The notes under the pieces are model-generated. The model searched no databases, was not told the DNA's origin, and worked only from the letters and a program-made list of their open reading frames with translations. DNA of 25,516 nt from contig NW_003108581.1 in assembly GCF_000003605.2 (NCBI RefSeq), positions 103,575 to 129,090 of the forward strand. The letters are read 5' to 3'. Shown here piece by piece: positions 1-9,963 of this stretch. This DNA comes from Saccoglossus kowalevskii (lineage: Eukaryota > Hemichordata > Enteropneusta > Harrimaniidae). The stretch's first letter is position 1. Each line of letters opens with the position of its first letter. Position numbers and translations under genes: made by a program.

Positions 1-538
1 ATACTTGATAGGGAATGCGTACTGTTTCGCGTTAATGGTAAAAGCGCTCTTTAAAATGATAAAGAAATGTTAAGTTATTTCGAATCTTCTCCGTTGTATA
101 TTGTGTATAATATACTGCATGATCCACTACATAAGTTTTAAAAATACTCACAATGTGATTTTCTATGAAATTCCCTGTGACTCTACCAATGTCGGATACA
201 GCAGGAGTATTTCTCCTGGCTTCGGCTTATTATATCGATACACGATTCGAAAACAAGGCTCTATATTTGCGAATGAGATGTTGCCTCGTATTCAAATGAT
301 CAAAACCAAGTTCAAATATAATTTTTCACGAAGAAACGGGCTTGATTTTTGAGAAACTATACAGTATCATCAGTCAAATTAATAAACAGAGTTATTTATT
401 TTAACAAGGTCGAAAATGGGGGCATACACGTTTGTTTGTGTACGTAACAATTGATTAAGTTGAACACCAATCTCAATATGTTGTTTGTAATGTTTGCAGC
501 AATTATTGAACTACTTTAAAGTGTCAAGCAGCACCACA
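1..538. other. Gene-empty AT-rich DNA
   Basis: An open frame of 83 codons starts at 101, but it has AT-rich codon use, no recognisable domain and no splice context. I see no repeat or RNA gene here. It is best read as intergenic or intronic sequence. Confidence 0.5.
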
Positions 539-735
539 GTACCACAGTAGACAAGAAGAGCCACAATTGTCACACACCAACACATTCGCAATGCAGCGCC
601 ACAGATATCACGTAGTGCCAGTCTTCATACAATACAACGTCACAGTCGCCACATAGTGCCAGCCAGCCAACGCAAAGTCGTCAGGCAGCGGAACAGTGTC
701 GAGGTAGTGCCACAGTCGTCGCGCAGTGTGGCATT
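539..735. repeat. Degenerate GC-rich minisatellite-like tract
   Basis: The tract is richer in C, G and CA than its AT-rich surroundings. It repeats variants of two short words, TAGTGCCA (near 615, 654 and 704, with a related CAGTGTGGC near 727) and CACAGTCG (near 641 and 709). Spacing is irregular at about 40-50 bases, so copies have diverged or been rearranged. A 65-codon open frame on the minus strand follows from the repeat composition and is not called as a gene. Confidence 0.5.
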
Positions 736-2277
736 CCATTGAAATTTGGTTCATCCACAGACACGATAAGTCTAATAATGAAAGACATGGATATTGATTA
801 TTCACCTATTATTAGCCAATTCCTGGAATCTCAAAAAACGAAGGCTAATGAATTGTTAATGTACCAAATACTTTCTGCCCACGGGTGTTCTTTCTAAGCT
901 TCCTTTGGTTTTGTCTTTCTTTTCCTTCGTGGCAATATAATTTAGGTTCTATTCCATAGCATTGTAGTGAAGTTCCCTTTCTCAAAATATCCATGGAGCA
1001 ACATCTTTCAAGCATTTAACATGCAATGGGTCATAATCATGATATAGTGCATTGTCTCTGATGTCCACCCTGCCTTCTCATCATTGAGACTTGTCTCACG
1101 GTATACAATAAGCCACAAAATAGCTCCAAGGTAGATCATAATCAGGAGACTTGTCTCAGATTAGAACATAGTCATTCGAAGGTTTAATTTAATTTATTAT
1201 ACCTTTCACTTGTTGGCATACCCCCTCATACCCCTATGACCTTTTACATAAAATCACTCATGATTTGCTATTGTTTAACACTGGAATATAATATAAAATG
1301 AGACAAATATTTAGTGTTGAATACCAGTCCCTCTTTATTTGTTAAAAACGATAATTTTCGCATAATGAATATATATACAGCATCATCTGTCATGCATAGA
1401 CATAATTCTAACAATATACATGCACCCACAATTTACATAAATAATATGCCCACATTGTAGATCAGTAAATACACCTGGTACATTAAATTCTGCTGTGAGT
1501 ACATATATGGTACAAATGTATTAAGTGAAATGCTCAGTTCCATGATGTGTGTATCGTGACTATGGATAAACAATGTATATATATGGCCAATTAAGCACTT
1601 GGACAACAAAACCGACGCACTCCTCTCAAACCAAATATCGAAATAACTTTGCTTTATACCACACTGCTAATCATACTTTTTTATGCAGCAGTACCATATT
1701 AATTTCAACCTCCTAAATATGCTCTTCAACTTATAGACAGATAAACTGATGCAAAACAATTTGGTATAAAATACTTTGCACAAATTATACACACTTCTAT
1801 TTACAGATGACGATATTTGTTGCTGTTGTGGTATGCAACGGACGGCCATGTTAAGTATGCATACACAAGCATGTGCTCAATATTCCATATTTCAATGCAC
1901 TTCATAGAAGTTAGAACTAAGAAGTTAGAACTTGGAAGTGTGAACTTGAAAAACGGCAAAAGTAGGAAGTTGGAATTAGACATATCCCTTCTCGGATTTC
2001 GTATCCATCCTATAAACCCGCGCGTAATCGTGTTAGGATGCTGTAAACCTTGTCCGACAATGATGAATTTGCTTCGACCTTTTCACACTTTTCACCGCTT
2101 TGATTTGCACATTAGAAACAAATTAACAAATTAACCTGTTTTTATTGTCTACCATAAATACTGCTAACTGGTACTTAAGTGACGAAATTGGTGTGTATGA
2201 CATTTTAGCGGTGTTAAAAACCTTACATACAACACCAATCATGCGTCTGTAAACGTTATTTCATTGGCATGCCAATT
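736..2277. other. Non-coding stretch with short internal repeats
   Basis: No recognisable gene. Two copies of GAGACTTGTCTCA, which contains an inverted repeat (GAGAC/GTCTC), start at 1086 and 1146. A short tandem of AGAAGTTAGAACT lies near 1908-1935. Several 60-105-codon frames around 1667-2134 overlap on both strands, are AT-rich and match no family I know. Confidence 0.5.
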
Positions 2278-2455
2278 TGTCGGACATTTCACCTATTACT
2301 CCAAAATACCAGTGCTCCAAAATACCAGTACCATTGCCTGCGTGAACTGGAGTGATCTCTGTCTAAAAATTGCATTGTCTATCAATGCGAATATGTGTGT
2401 ACCTCCAATTTCTATACACATGATTCATACTGCATAGAAGTCGTCCAAACTCAAG
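2278..2455. repeat. Dispersed repeat A, copy 1
   Basis: This stretch aligns end to end with 5705-5876 at roughly 80 percent identity by eye. Shared blocks include TTACTCCAAAATACCA, CTCTGTCTAAAAATTG and GTACCTCCA, in the same order and orientation. Copy 1 carries an extra local duplication of CTCCAAAATACCAGT. The ends are approximate, with no clear terminal inverted repeats or target duplication. It may be an old short interspersed or foldback-type element; no coding capacity is seen. Confidence 0.7.
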
Positions 2456-4310
2456 TTAGAGATGAATTGAAACCCGCTGTTACTGACATAGCCACTGGGC
2501 CGTCTTGGATGATAGAACGTTTCTGTACTGCTTCTGGACCATCTTATCAAGGTTGCATGAACTTTTTCCAAACTGGTACAGCCCCGAGTGAGCTTGTTTC
2601 TGCCCATCCGCAATTCGCTGGGCTAGAGAAAAAGAGAGCCAGTTTGTACAGTAGTGCATTACTGACACTATAACTCAATGCACATTTGAGTATCCTCAGC
2701 ATTACTGACACACTAGTAGTGATCAGGGCCGGTTTAATATAATCACACAATGATCCTGCTTCTAAGCCCCTTCCTGTAACTTCCACCTCGATGTACATAA
2801 CAGTAAGTGATTATTTGTGAGGAACACAAGTGCAATTTTGGTGAAGGTCTCAGTCGGTTTGATCCTGGTTTCTATGTGCATTTGTTCCTTGTACTAAGGG
2901 CAGCAGATGACATGGCCCTTTGTTCAAGTAGTAAATTATAGTAAATTATAGTTACATTATAAGTGTATCAAGCCTAATAGTTCCTTAGAAGTATTAGGTT
3001 TTGCGGATTATTACTTGTATTCCAATGCATACATACCTTAGTCAATCTCTTTAGAGGTTTGTAGTAAAAAATAACAAATAATTATCAGTTCAATCATCAG
3101 TAATTGCTCGGCATTAGTTTGTACATAGATATTATATGTGTTGGTCGCCCAACGTCATGCCAAGAGCATTTTCATAAACCCTTAAATCAATTAACTTACC
3201 TTGAGACGAACTATTGGAGCTAGATGCATTCATTCCTTTGATAATCAAGGTTTTACATAACTACCCCACACATCTGTCATCTCAGATATCGTCCACACTG
3301 CAAACAGTAATGAGCACAGGGATGATGTACACCTGGAGGTATGATTTAATGGTTCAGATTTTTTCAACTACGCTTCTTTCAGGATCAGATTCATTAGACC
3401 AGCATGACCTTTGTAGTAGTAGTTGACTATTCCTGATCAGTTGGTGAATACATATAAACCCTCTTCATCCAACAGTGTCATTAATATCAGATGCATCACA
3501 TGGTGGGGCACTCTTGACTTACAAATACATGAGGTCTGGGATGCTTACCGCGTTCACAGGCCCATTAACTTGAACAAGTTTAAAGCGGCCAGCTTGTTCT
3601 GTTGTCTCATTTATCCATGGGAGAAGGTTTTACAATAGTATTATATCCTACTTCATAAAAGAAGAAGACTAGTCACTGTTTCTCAGCTTCTCAGTAGTGG
3701 AGATCCTCGCCGGGTGTGGGCAACACAAGATTTCATTTGAGTGAAAGTGCCTCTCGTATTTGAAACAGACCAAGTCTGACCCCACGATTGCTGCCATAGT
3801 GCTGTTCAGCCTCTGGCTGGATCTAATTCTCGGTCTTTTGTCACACTTTAGAGTACTAAAAGATTGGTATATGTCACAAAAAACCCGTAACCAGACTGAA
3901 ATAGCTCCGTGATATATTAGGTAATATCAAGATTGCTATTTGAAGGTTAGCTTGAGCAGGATATACAAGACTAGTGTAATGAAGGCTATAAGAATGGTTT
4001 GATACAATCATAGGTTATTGTGCACCCGTGATTCGGCACACCGACTTGGTTTATATCACTGATTAACAAACCACAATAAGCTAATTCACCTCAGTCTGCC
4101 TCTTGCCAATTGGTCAAATTAAACAGCATTTTAACCCAGACTTTGTGTAGTAGCTGGAGCAAGTTGAATGTTTTATCCTTTAGTGGCAAGTAAACAAGTT
4201 TCAGGTGGACACTGTCAAGAATCAAGGTCAAATGACCAGGCCTCTTCTACATATATATCTTTTGTATTGTGACAGGTCAAATGTATTCACATTACAATTA
4301 GCCTAATAAT
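2456..4310. other. Non-coding stretch, no gene recognised
   Basis: Open frames of 70-92 codons at 2395-2673, 3214-3426 and 3423-3638 start or end without splice or domain support. The first begins inside repeat A. There is a small 11-base tandem (TAGTAAATTA units) near 2932-2955. No RNA gene or mobile-element protein is visible. Confidence 0.45.
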
Positions 4311-4318
4311 TTACTTCG

Positions 4319-5055
4319 TGCATGCGCAGTGGTGCTTAACTTGACATTCAGTCAGTTGGTCACTGAGATTTGAGGCGTGAGCATCACTTCGAAACCACTA
4401 ATAGCTAACATTTGAAAAGTATTTTGTAGCAAATTTTAAATATTGTATATTTCGTTAGCTTGTTAAACACGAGTAGGAACGTGTACCAATTGTTCACACG
4501 GAACAATGTTGAAAGCCTGTTTCACCTGTTCATCCAGGTAATTAGTGACTCGGGGTGTATAAACCTATTATAAATTGTTCATTTTTTTTATTGTATTTGT
4601 GTAATATTTGTAGATGTTTGTCTAAATGAAAACGGGTCCGAATTCGTGGCATTGTTTAAAAGTGCACATGGTTATCTTGATTCAAGTTTAGCCGTTATCA
4701 CGACTCGTTTATTTGTTCTAAATTATTGTGGGTGTGTTTGCGTGTAAAAAGAAATTGTGTAATTATAGGGCGTCACTGAATTGTACTGGTTGGGGTGAGT
4801 TTATATACACTTTACTCTAGTGCAATATTATTTCTGTGACTTGCATCATGGTTTCTACTTGGAATTCTGATCTCCATACTTCCAATTACATTGTATTAAT
4901 CTTGTCTATTTATTGTATTGTATTTATTTAGGTTTCAGTCGTGTTTACTTTAATAGTTGCTCATATTGGAAATTGAAAGTGATTTCATATCTGTCATATT
5001 TTCTTCGTTACAGTATGAAGTTAGTTGTTGATCTCACCAGGGAGAGGCTTTAGCC
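4319..5055 (+). promoter_or_regulatory. Possible promoter plus spliced 5' leader
   Basis: TGCATGCGCAG at 4319-4329 resembles the NRF1 site found near many animal transcription starts. Downstream, TGGGGTGAGT at 4791-4800 is a good splice donor (GT at 4795). TTTTCTTCGTTACAG ending at 5013 is a good acceptor, and an ATG follows directly at 5015. That ATG opens only 12 codons before TAG (5015-5053), so any product would be an upstream ORF or a non-coding transcript. Each element is seen in the sequence; linking them into one transcript is inference. Confidence 0.2.
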
Positions 5056-5545
5056 TTGTGTCTAGTACCCCTAACTGAACATCATCATGATACCCCTCCA
5101 CCATCTCGTTCGAACTTATCAATCAATAATGAATTACCGTTTTATACACACAACCAACAGGGAAAAATAGGGTCTTTGTTTGCTTAGGACACATTGTTGG
5201 AATACTAATAAAATAGGGTTGATTTAAATATGAAGTGTTGCATGCTTAGGTCATAAATTGTTTTCCATTGGATGGGAAGGTTATATTTGGTGAATGGGTA
5301 CACCAAGTAACTGTATGTTACATCGGCCAATTTACACACATTGTGTTTTTAAAGAAATTTGTCCAAAGAAAACATACACTAGAAGTGATGCGAATAGACG
5401 TTTATTTTGTAATTTAATGTCATACCATTAGTATCAGATATGTATTGACTGTAATATATCACTGACGCTGAAATGCAAACATTTCTTTTAACATAAATAC
5501 ATATCTAAATAAATGAAATAACTACATATCTGAAGAAAACATATA

Positions 5546-5707
5546 CAGAAATAAACTTCGTTGTGTATTGTAATGTATTTGTCTCGGTCCTAATATGTTG
5601 GACACGCAGGGCTACCACATGTAAATGAATGGGAAAAATAAATACAGAAACAAATGTAAATTGGGAAAAACTGTTTTCATCCAGAATTTCTTCAAACTGA
5701 ACTTTGT
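5546..5707. repeat. Direct repeat B, copy 1
   Basis: This 162-base copy matches 5870-6031 with about 13 substitutions and no indels. The spacer between the copies (5708-5869) is also 162 bases and consists of repeat A. Both copies keep a minus-strand frame open for about 50 codons, but most differences between copies change the amino acid, which argues against a conserved protein. Confidence 0.85.
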
Positions 5708-5876
5708 CCGACATTCCATTTATTACTCCAAAATACCAGGCCTAATTCTTTGTGTAATCTGGAGTGGTCTCTGTCTAAAAATTGTATCGTATGTCAATGC
5801 AAATATAAGTGTACCTCCAGTTTCTATATATATATATATGATTCACACTGTATAGAAGTCTTCCTAACTCAGAAAT
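5705..5876. repeat. Dispersed repeat A, copy 2
   Basis: Second copy of the element at 2278-2455, here sandwiched between the two copies of repeat B. It includes a short (TA)n run at 5826-5839 that is absent from copy 1. The B-A-B order suggests either insertion of A into B with duplication, or a tandem composite in which A and B form one longer family. Confidence 0.7.
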
Positions 5877-6031
5877 AAACTTCGTTGTGCAATGTAATAC
5901 ATTTGTCTCGGTCCTAATATGTTGGACACACAGGGCTACCACATGTAAATGAATGTGAAAAATAAATACAGCAATAATTGTAAATTGAGAAAACTTCTTT
6001 TCATCCAGAATTTCTTCAAACTGAACTTTGT
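5870..6031. repeat. Direct repeat B, copy 2
   Basis: Pairs with 5546-5707, in the same orientation, at about 92 percent identity. The match ends after the shared ACTTTGT; on both flanks the sequences diverge quickly. Confidence 0.85.
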
Positions 6032-6224
6032 TTTGTAATGTCATATATTTTGTATCTAATAGTTTCATTGCTACTAATATTGGATACATAATAAGGAGCT
6101 ACTGTGAGTAAAAACATGCAAAAGAGTAGCGCTTCAACTTGGCATTTGCCTTGTAAAGACAATTTATGGCAGAGCTATTAATGTAGCAATCTTCTTGCAA
6201 ATTAGTATTGATTACTTAATAAAG

Positions 6225-6290
6225 GCTACTGTAATGTAATGTAATGCAATACAATGTGATATAGTGTATTTAAATGTAATGTTATGACAA
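6225..6290. repeat. Imperfect (TAATG)n microsatellite
   Basis: The stretch starts as GTAATGTAATGTAATGCAAT and decays into related words (ACAATG, AAATG, TAATG) over about 60 bases. It lies downstream of the XDH stop codon, on the 3' side of that gene. Confidence 0.6.
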
Positions 6291-6544
6291 CTAGTACTGA
6301 ATACGCAATGGGGGCTTACAGATAATAAATAAAGGACAAAAATAAATGACTAAACACAATTGTAAATTTTGCTTCTGTATTCTATATAACTATTATGAAG
6401 ATTAGACAAAATGTAAATGTATTATGTGCTATAAAATAAATTGAGGGACACCCACTAAGAATGTACTAGATTGTAAAATACACAAGACATTTAAATGTTA
6501 ACTGTTTTTTAAATACGTATTACGCTATTAGAATTGTTTTGCTT

Positions 6545-6727
6545 TTATGGTCGTTCTGGAATTTCAAAACAATCTCCGCAAGCCATTCTGATCTTTTGGG
6601 CCGTAGCTGGTGTGTCCAATTTGAAGTCTGTATAATCACCATTGGTTTCCATTCGTACCGAACGAATGGCTTCTTTAACGACAAATAAAACGGAAGCTGC
6701 TAAAACAAGTGGCGGTTCACCAACTCC
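6545..6727 (-). CDS. XDH: Xanthine dehydrogenase, terminal coding exon
   Basis: Last coding exon of a xanthine dehydrogenase/oxidase, the cytosolic molybdo-flavoprotein that oxidises hypoxanthine to xanthine and then to urate. It encodes 60 residues plus TAA. It opens with GVGEPPLVLAAS; the glutamate of GEPP is the catalytic base of the family, and GEPP fits XDH better than aldehyde oxidase, which usually has GESG. The tail TPATAQKIRMACGDCF matches the family's C-terminal helix. The protein then stops at EIPERP, somewhat short of the usual PWS-type end. The acceptor is CCTATCAG (AG at 6729-6728), preceded by a T-rich tract. It joins the exon at 6906-7094 in phase 0 (SSK/GVGEPP). No canonical AATAAA is seen on this strand in the next 500 bases. 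Confidence 0.93.
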   Translation of the reverse strand, partial: GVGEPPLVLAASVLFVVKEAIRSVRMETNGDYTDFKLDTPATAQKIRMACGDCFEIPERP

Positions 6728-6905
6728 CTGATAGGAATGTGATAAAAAAATAAAAAATTTGATTTATGTAGCGGTAGGTTTTAAGAGTGTTCTAATATTT
6801 GATATTATCGCCAATGCCAAAATTACTAGCAATATGTTGCGGATAATGAGAAAACAATGTGTACTTGTTTAGTTTCATGCTTTAAAACAACAAATTAATT
6901 CTTAC

Positions 6906-7094
6906 CTTCGATGAAAATACAGCTTTGGGATTGTCCGAATTAGGCATCAAGTGAATGTTAAATTCTCGCGGGATGTCTTGAACTCGCGGTACATTGTAGG
7001 TTCCTGGTCCAGTGGACAGCAATTGGCCCTTGTCGGACCAGTGGAGCTCTTCTGTCTTCAACAGTCCATAGCCTTGTAGGAAAGCGCCTTCAAT
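6906..7094 (-). CDS. XDH: Xanthine dehydrogenase, penultimate coding exon
   Basis: This 63-codon exon, phase 0 at both ends, begins IEGAFLQGYGLLKTEEL and ends NPKAVFSSK. It is the late part of the molybdopterin-binding domain, equivalent to the vertebrate segment that starts VEGAF. It includes STGPGTYNVPRVQDIP, where the family has a conserved GP-TYK/N-IP motif, and the IPREFNIHL strand. The acceptor is GGTTACAG (AG at 7096-7095) and the donor is AAG/GTAAG (GT at 6905-6904), both strong. There are no stops or frameshifts. The 178-base intron to the last exon is clean. The coding sequence that should precede this exon is not in the 935 bases upstream. Confidence 0.95.
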
Positions 7095-8029
7095 CTGTAA
7101 CCATATGTATGTGAAAAAATGTGTGTTTTGGTGTTAAGGTAGACATGCAGTTTACCTAACATATATTTTAATTAGTTAATTAGTGTCAAGAGGTCTATAT
7201 ATATGTTTGTATTAAATCTGAAATAATTCATACAAAGCGAATGGGAATGCCAAACAGTGATTCGTATAACTTAAACTATATAGATCACACTTATTATGGG
7301 TTCTTTTCACGGGCCATAAAGGCATTGGAAATCATTAAGATGGTTATCGTTACAAGACGACAATGATCTCAGGCCAATAACAATTGGACATCTAAGAACC
7401 ATAGAGAATTTATAAATAAGGGAACGAACACATTCATCATACACGCACAGCACTAAATGACACCAAATTTGAATTAACTGCAATGTGCGTAAGCACAGTT
7501 TAATACAAAGAACAACAGTTTGACAATAAATACACAAATAGCTTCACAAAATCGGCTAATTAAATATTACTGCATTGCCTAAATATTTTAGACGGTTCCG
7601 ATAAACGTAACCGCGGTCGAAATATGCAGGTAAGGCAGGGGGAAACTGAAACATGGCTTTGTGCGTGTAAGGCAGATGTACTATACCGGACGTAAGATGT
7701 CGAACTGAAGCAACAAACGTGGCGACAAACTTCAGACGAATTTGAGAAGCGCATCCATTACTAGTATATGCTATCAACATTCGCCAAAAATGCAATGATA
7801 CAAAGATATTCAAATTAGTCATATATATGATCCCAAGTGTAAATATGCAATTTGTCATTTTCTATATGTCATTGTGTTGTAATTTTGAACTCCTGATTTA
7901 CGCGCGGTTCTCTGATGAAGTAACGATAAATACTGCCTATCATAATACAATATTATAAGTGGCAGTGTGTACTAATTTAGTTAAATCGATATATCGGTCG
8001 AATTTATACTCTTACAGTATTAGAAATAC
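7095..8029 (-). other. Apparent XDH intron replacing missing coding exons
   Basis: In XDH proteins roughly 350 residues separate the NAGNT and IEGAF segments. That needs about 1,050 coding bases, more than the 935 bases here. I searched the minus strand for landmarks of this part (FRGFGG with the catalytic arginine, GGTEMGQG, the DIVMD segment) and found none. Open frames of 60-100 codons at 7307-7858 do not resemble XDH and lack suitable splice sites. The stretch therefore looks like intron left after a deletion, or a wrongly joined assembly. Confidence 0.7.
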
Positions 8030-8194
8030 CCCGGCCGTGTGTTTCCTGCATTCAGATATACGTCCACGTCCAAAGCCTTCAAATAACCATCTTTGGTGAA
8101 CCCGACGCGATACTTGGCCAACTGTGGATGTCGTCCACCCGTGATAGCCATGTCTTCATCCCGACTAAGGACGCAACGCACAGGGCACCTCGTT
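8030..8194 (-). CDS. XDH: Xanthine dehydrogenase internal exon, 3' end broken
   Basis: Exon from the start of the molybdopterin domain. It encodes [19 protein letters not shown], continues through [17 protein letters not shown], then [15 protein letters not shown], a close match to the family segment PVRCMLDRDEDM...NVGNT. The acceptor is TTTAG (AG at 8196-8195), giving phase 2, with a weak pyrimidine tract because a (TGAA)n run lies upstream. After NAGNT the reading frame gives RPGYF and then TAA at 8022-8020, which does not match the family's QDLS-type continuation. Candidate donors are a weak GTATTT (GT at 8029-8028) or GTAAGAGT (GT at 8016-8015), but the second lies beyond the stop. The break with homology inside the exon suggests a deletion endpoint near 8038. 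Confidence 0.85.
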
Positions 8195-8198
8195 CTAA

Positions 8199-8219
8199 AC
8201 ATGAATGAATGAATGAATG
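8199..8219. repeat. (TGAA)n microsatellite
   Basis: Four to five units of ATGA/TGAA directly upstream (on the minus strand) of the acceptor of the XDH exon ending at 8194. On the minus strand it reads as ATTC repeats and partly replaces the polypyrimidine tract. Confidence 0.7.
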
Positions 8220-8435
8220 CTAATTAGCTTCATACATCGCTGCACTGAGCTCCTCAAAATAGCTGAAAATTCACCTCTTTGAGAGTTAAGTTTACCTTGT
8301 TGCTTATCTACGTTGTTTCATTAATACTTTGTGCATACGGTCATTACTTTTCTATTCAGTTTAGGCATAAATCTGCCGTGATTTTGGTTGATTTTATTTT
8401 TCGTTGTCTGGAGTCTTGCCGGTGATCCTGCCAAG

Positions 8436-9872
8436 ATGGCCGCTCCCATGGCAAACCCACGAGGTGGTAACCCGTTTTCGGGTCTTACTCGCAAGCACGG
8501 GATTAAGTGCGAATCTGTTGATGGTGTAGGAATTGAGGCATATGTACAGGCAATATCCTCTATTGTTGGGGCAAAGAGTATTGTAGCTGCCTCCCGTGTC
8601 AACCGTAGTGTTATTGTTTTTGTTGATTGTGTTACCTCAGTCGAACTGGTTTGCGCTGAGGGTCTTTCAATTGGGTCGTCATTTATTTTTGATGAATCTT
8701 TAGTTAAACCTTCTACGAAAGTTATACTTTCCGGTGTACCACCTTACGTTCCGAACTCTCTATTGGAAAGGGAACTATCTAATTATGGTCGAGTACTTTC
8801 AGTATTCGCTACGTTCCTTTGGGCTGCAGAAATCCTGAATTAAGGCATGTCAAATCGTTCCGTCGACAGGTGTACATGATATGTGATGAAAATTCGCTTG
8901 ACGGGGTTATTAATATCACACACGATCAGCGCACCGTCCGAATTTACCTGTCGACGGACAAAATCGTGTGCCATAAATGTCATAAAAAGGGGCATATACA
9001 GCGTAATTGCCATGAAAACGTTGAAACGGCTCAAGCAGAGAACACGCTTGACACATCTACACATACTCCTACAACCGACATTATGATTAGCACTGCCGTT
9101 AATGACACAATAACTGAGACTACTGAAAATAATGAAAACCCAACTGAAAATGTTGAAACAGATAGTATTTTAATAACTGATAATGTTGATAAAAATAATA
9201 TGGAAACTGGCGTATGTGATGACGACTCAACTTCGATTGAACCCAGCACAGATGCCATTCAACTTGATGCCACGCGTACAGGTCTTTGTGATGTTAATGA
9301 GATTGTCAGCACTGAAATAACTACAATAAGAGGTCGTTCACCAAATAACGATGAGAAGATGATACGAACCCTTCCCCCAACAACTACGCCTCCCGGGGCA
9401 TCATCTTCTTCCGTCGATGCTCCGTTCATCGATCCGTTTGATTCAAAGCATCAACAACCCACTTTTCCATTTGATGATATGGATGATCTGGAGTCAGTTG
9501 CATCGGACTTTTCGGATATGTCTAGCCTACTACAGGACGAAGATTCAAGCGAAACATCAAAGTCTCTTCTGGCGCATGATAAAATACAAAAATTCGTGGA
9601 TGACCCTTATAGTTCTAAACATTTGATCGCTCTAGCCAATAGTTTTTGTCCGGACCTGCGCGTACTTGTACGCTCTCTAAGTCATTTCCGGAAAAAATAA
9701 CGACTTCCCTCCAAAGGAACAAATTCGCATAAGGCGTTTGACTTGTAGAATCGCGTCAAGTATCGGCATCTCTAGAATGCCCAGAATTACGAACAAACGC
9801 AGCGATAAATTATTAGAGGCAAAACAAGGTATTTGCACTACTGCTGGTAGTAAAATACCTAAGTTGAATTAA
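8436..9872 (+). pseudogene. LINE ORF1 (CCHC nucleic-acid-binding protein), frameshifted
   Basis: ORF1 proteins of this group bind element RNA in the retrotransposition particle. The start is the ATG at 8436 in a good context (CCAAGATGG). The first segment runs to about 8810 and includes GVPPYVPNSLLERELSNYG, a typical Tx1 ORF1 motif. A one-base loss near 8808-8814 moves the frame; the next frame continues PLGCRNPELRHV and FRRQVYMI, then a perfect zinc knuckle CHKCHKKGHIQRNC at 8969-9010. A long Thr/Asp/Glu/Asn-rich linker (about 9020-9560) follows, then a C-terminal helical part. At the A-run near 9690 a second shift gives a stop at 9697. The adjacent frame stays open through RIRRLTCRIASS to a TAA at 9870-9872, the likely original end. 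No function is expected today. Confidence 0.85.
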
Positions 9873-9963
9873 ACTACTAAGCACTAATAATGAATAAACT
9901 TATTAATAAATCAAATAGTTGCGCCTATGTTTTTCTCTATGCACTTGTTCTGTTTCTTGTTTC

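Noticed and set aside
2395-2673. 92-codon plus-strand frame with several Cys and Pro residues
   Set aside because: It begins inside repeat A, matches no family I know, and equally long frames overlap it on the other strand.
2848-2870. GGTTTGATCCTGG, resembling a tRNA B box
   Set aside because: No matching A box at the right distance and no cloverleaf could be drawn, so no tRNA or tRNA-derived SINE is called.
5505-6089. Two similar minus-strand frames that might be a duplicated small gene
   Set aside because: They are the reading of repeat B; differences between copies are mostly amino-acid changing, and neither has a credible start or splice context.
6545-8194. Aldehyde oxidase instead of xanthine dehydrogenase
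   Set aside because: GEPPL in place of GESG and the PVRC--SRDEDM segment favour XDH, though a family tree would settle it.
8321-9258. Minus-strand and alternate plus-strand frames of 65-95 codons
   Set aside because: Shadows of the LINE ORF1, whose motifs lie in the plus-strand frames listed.
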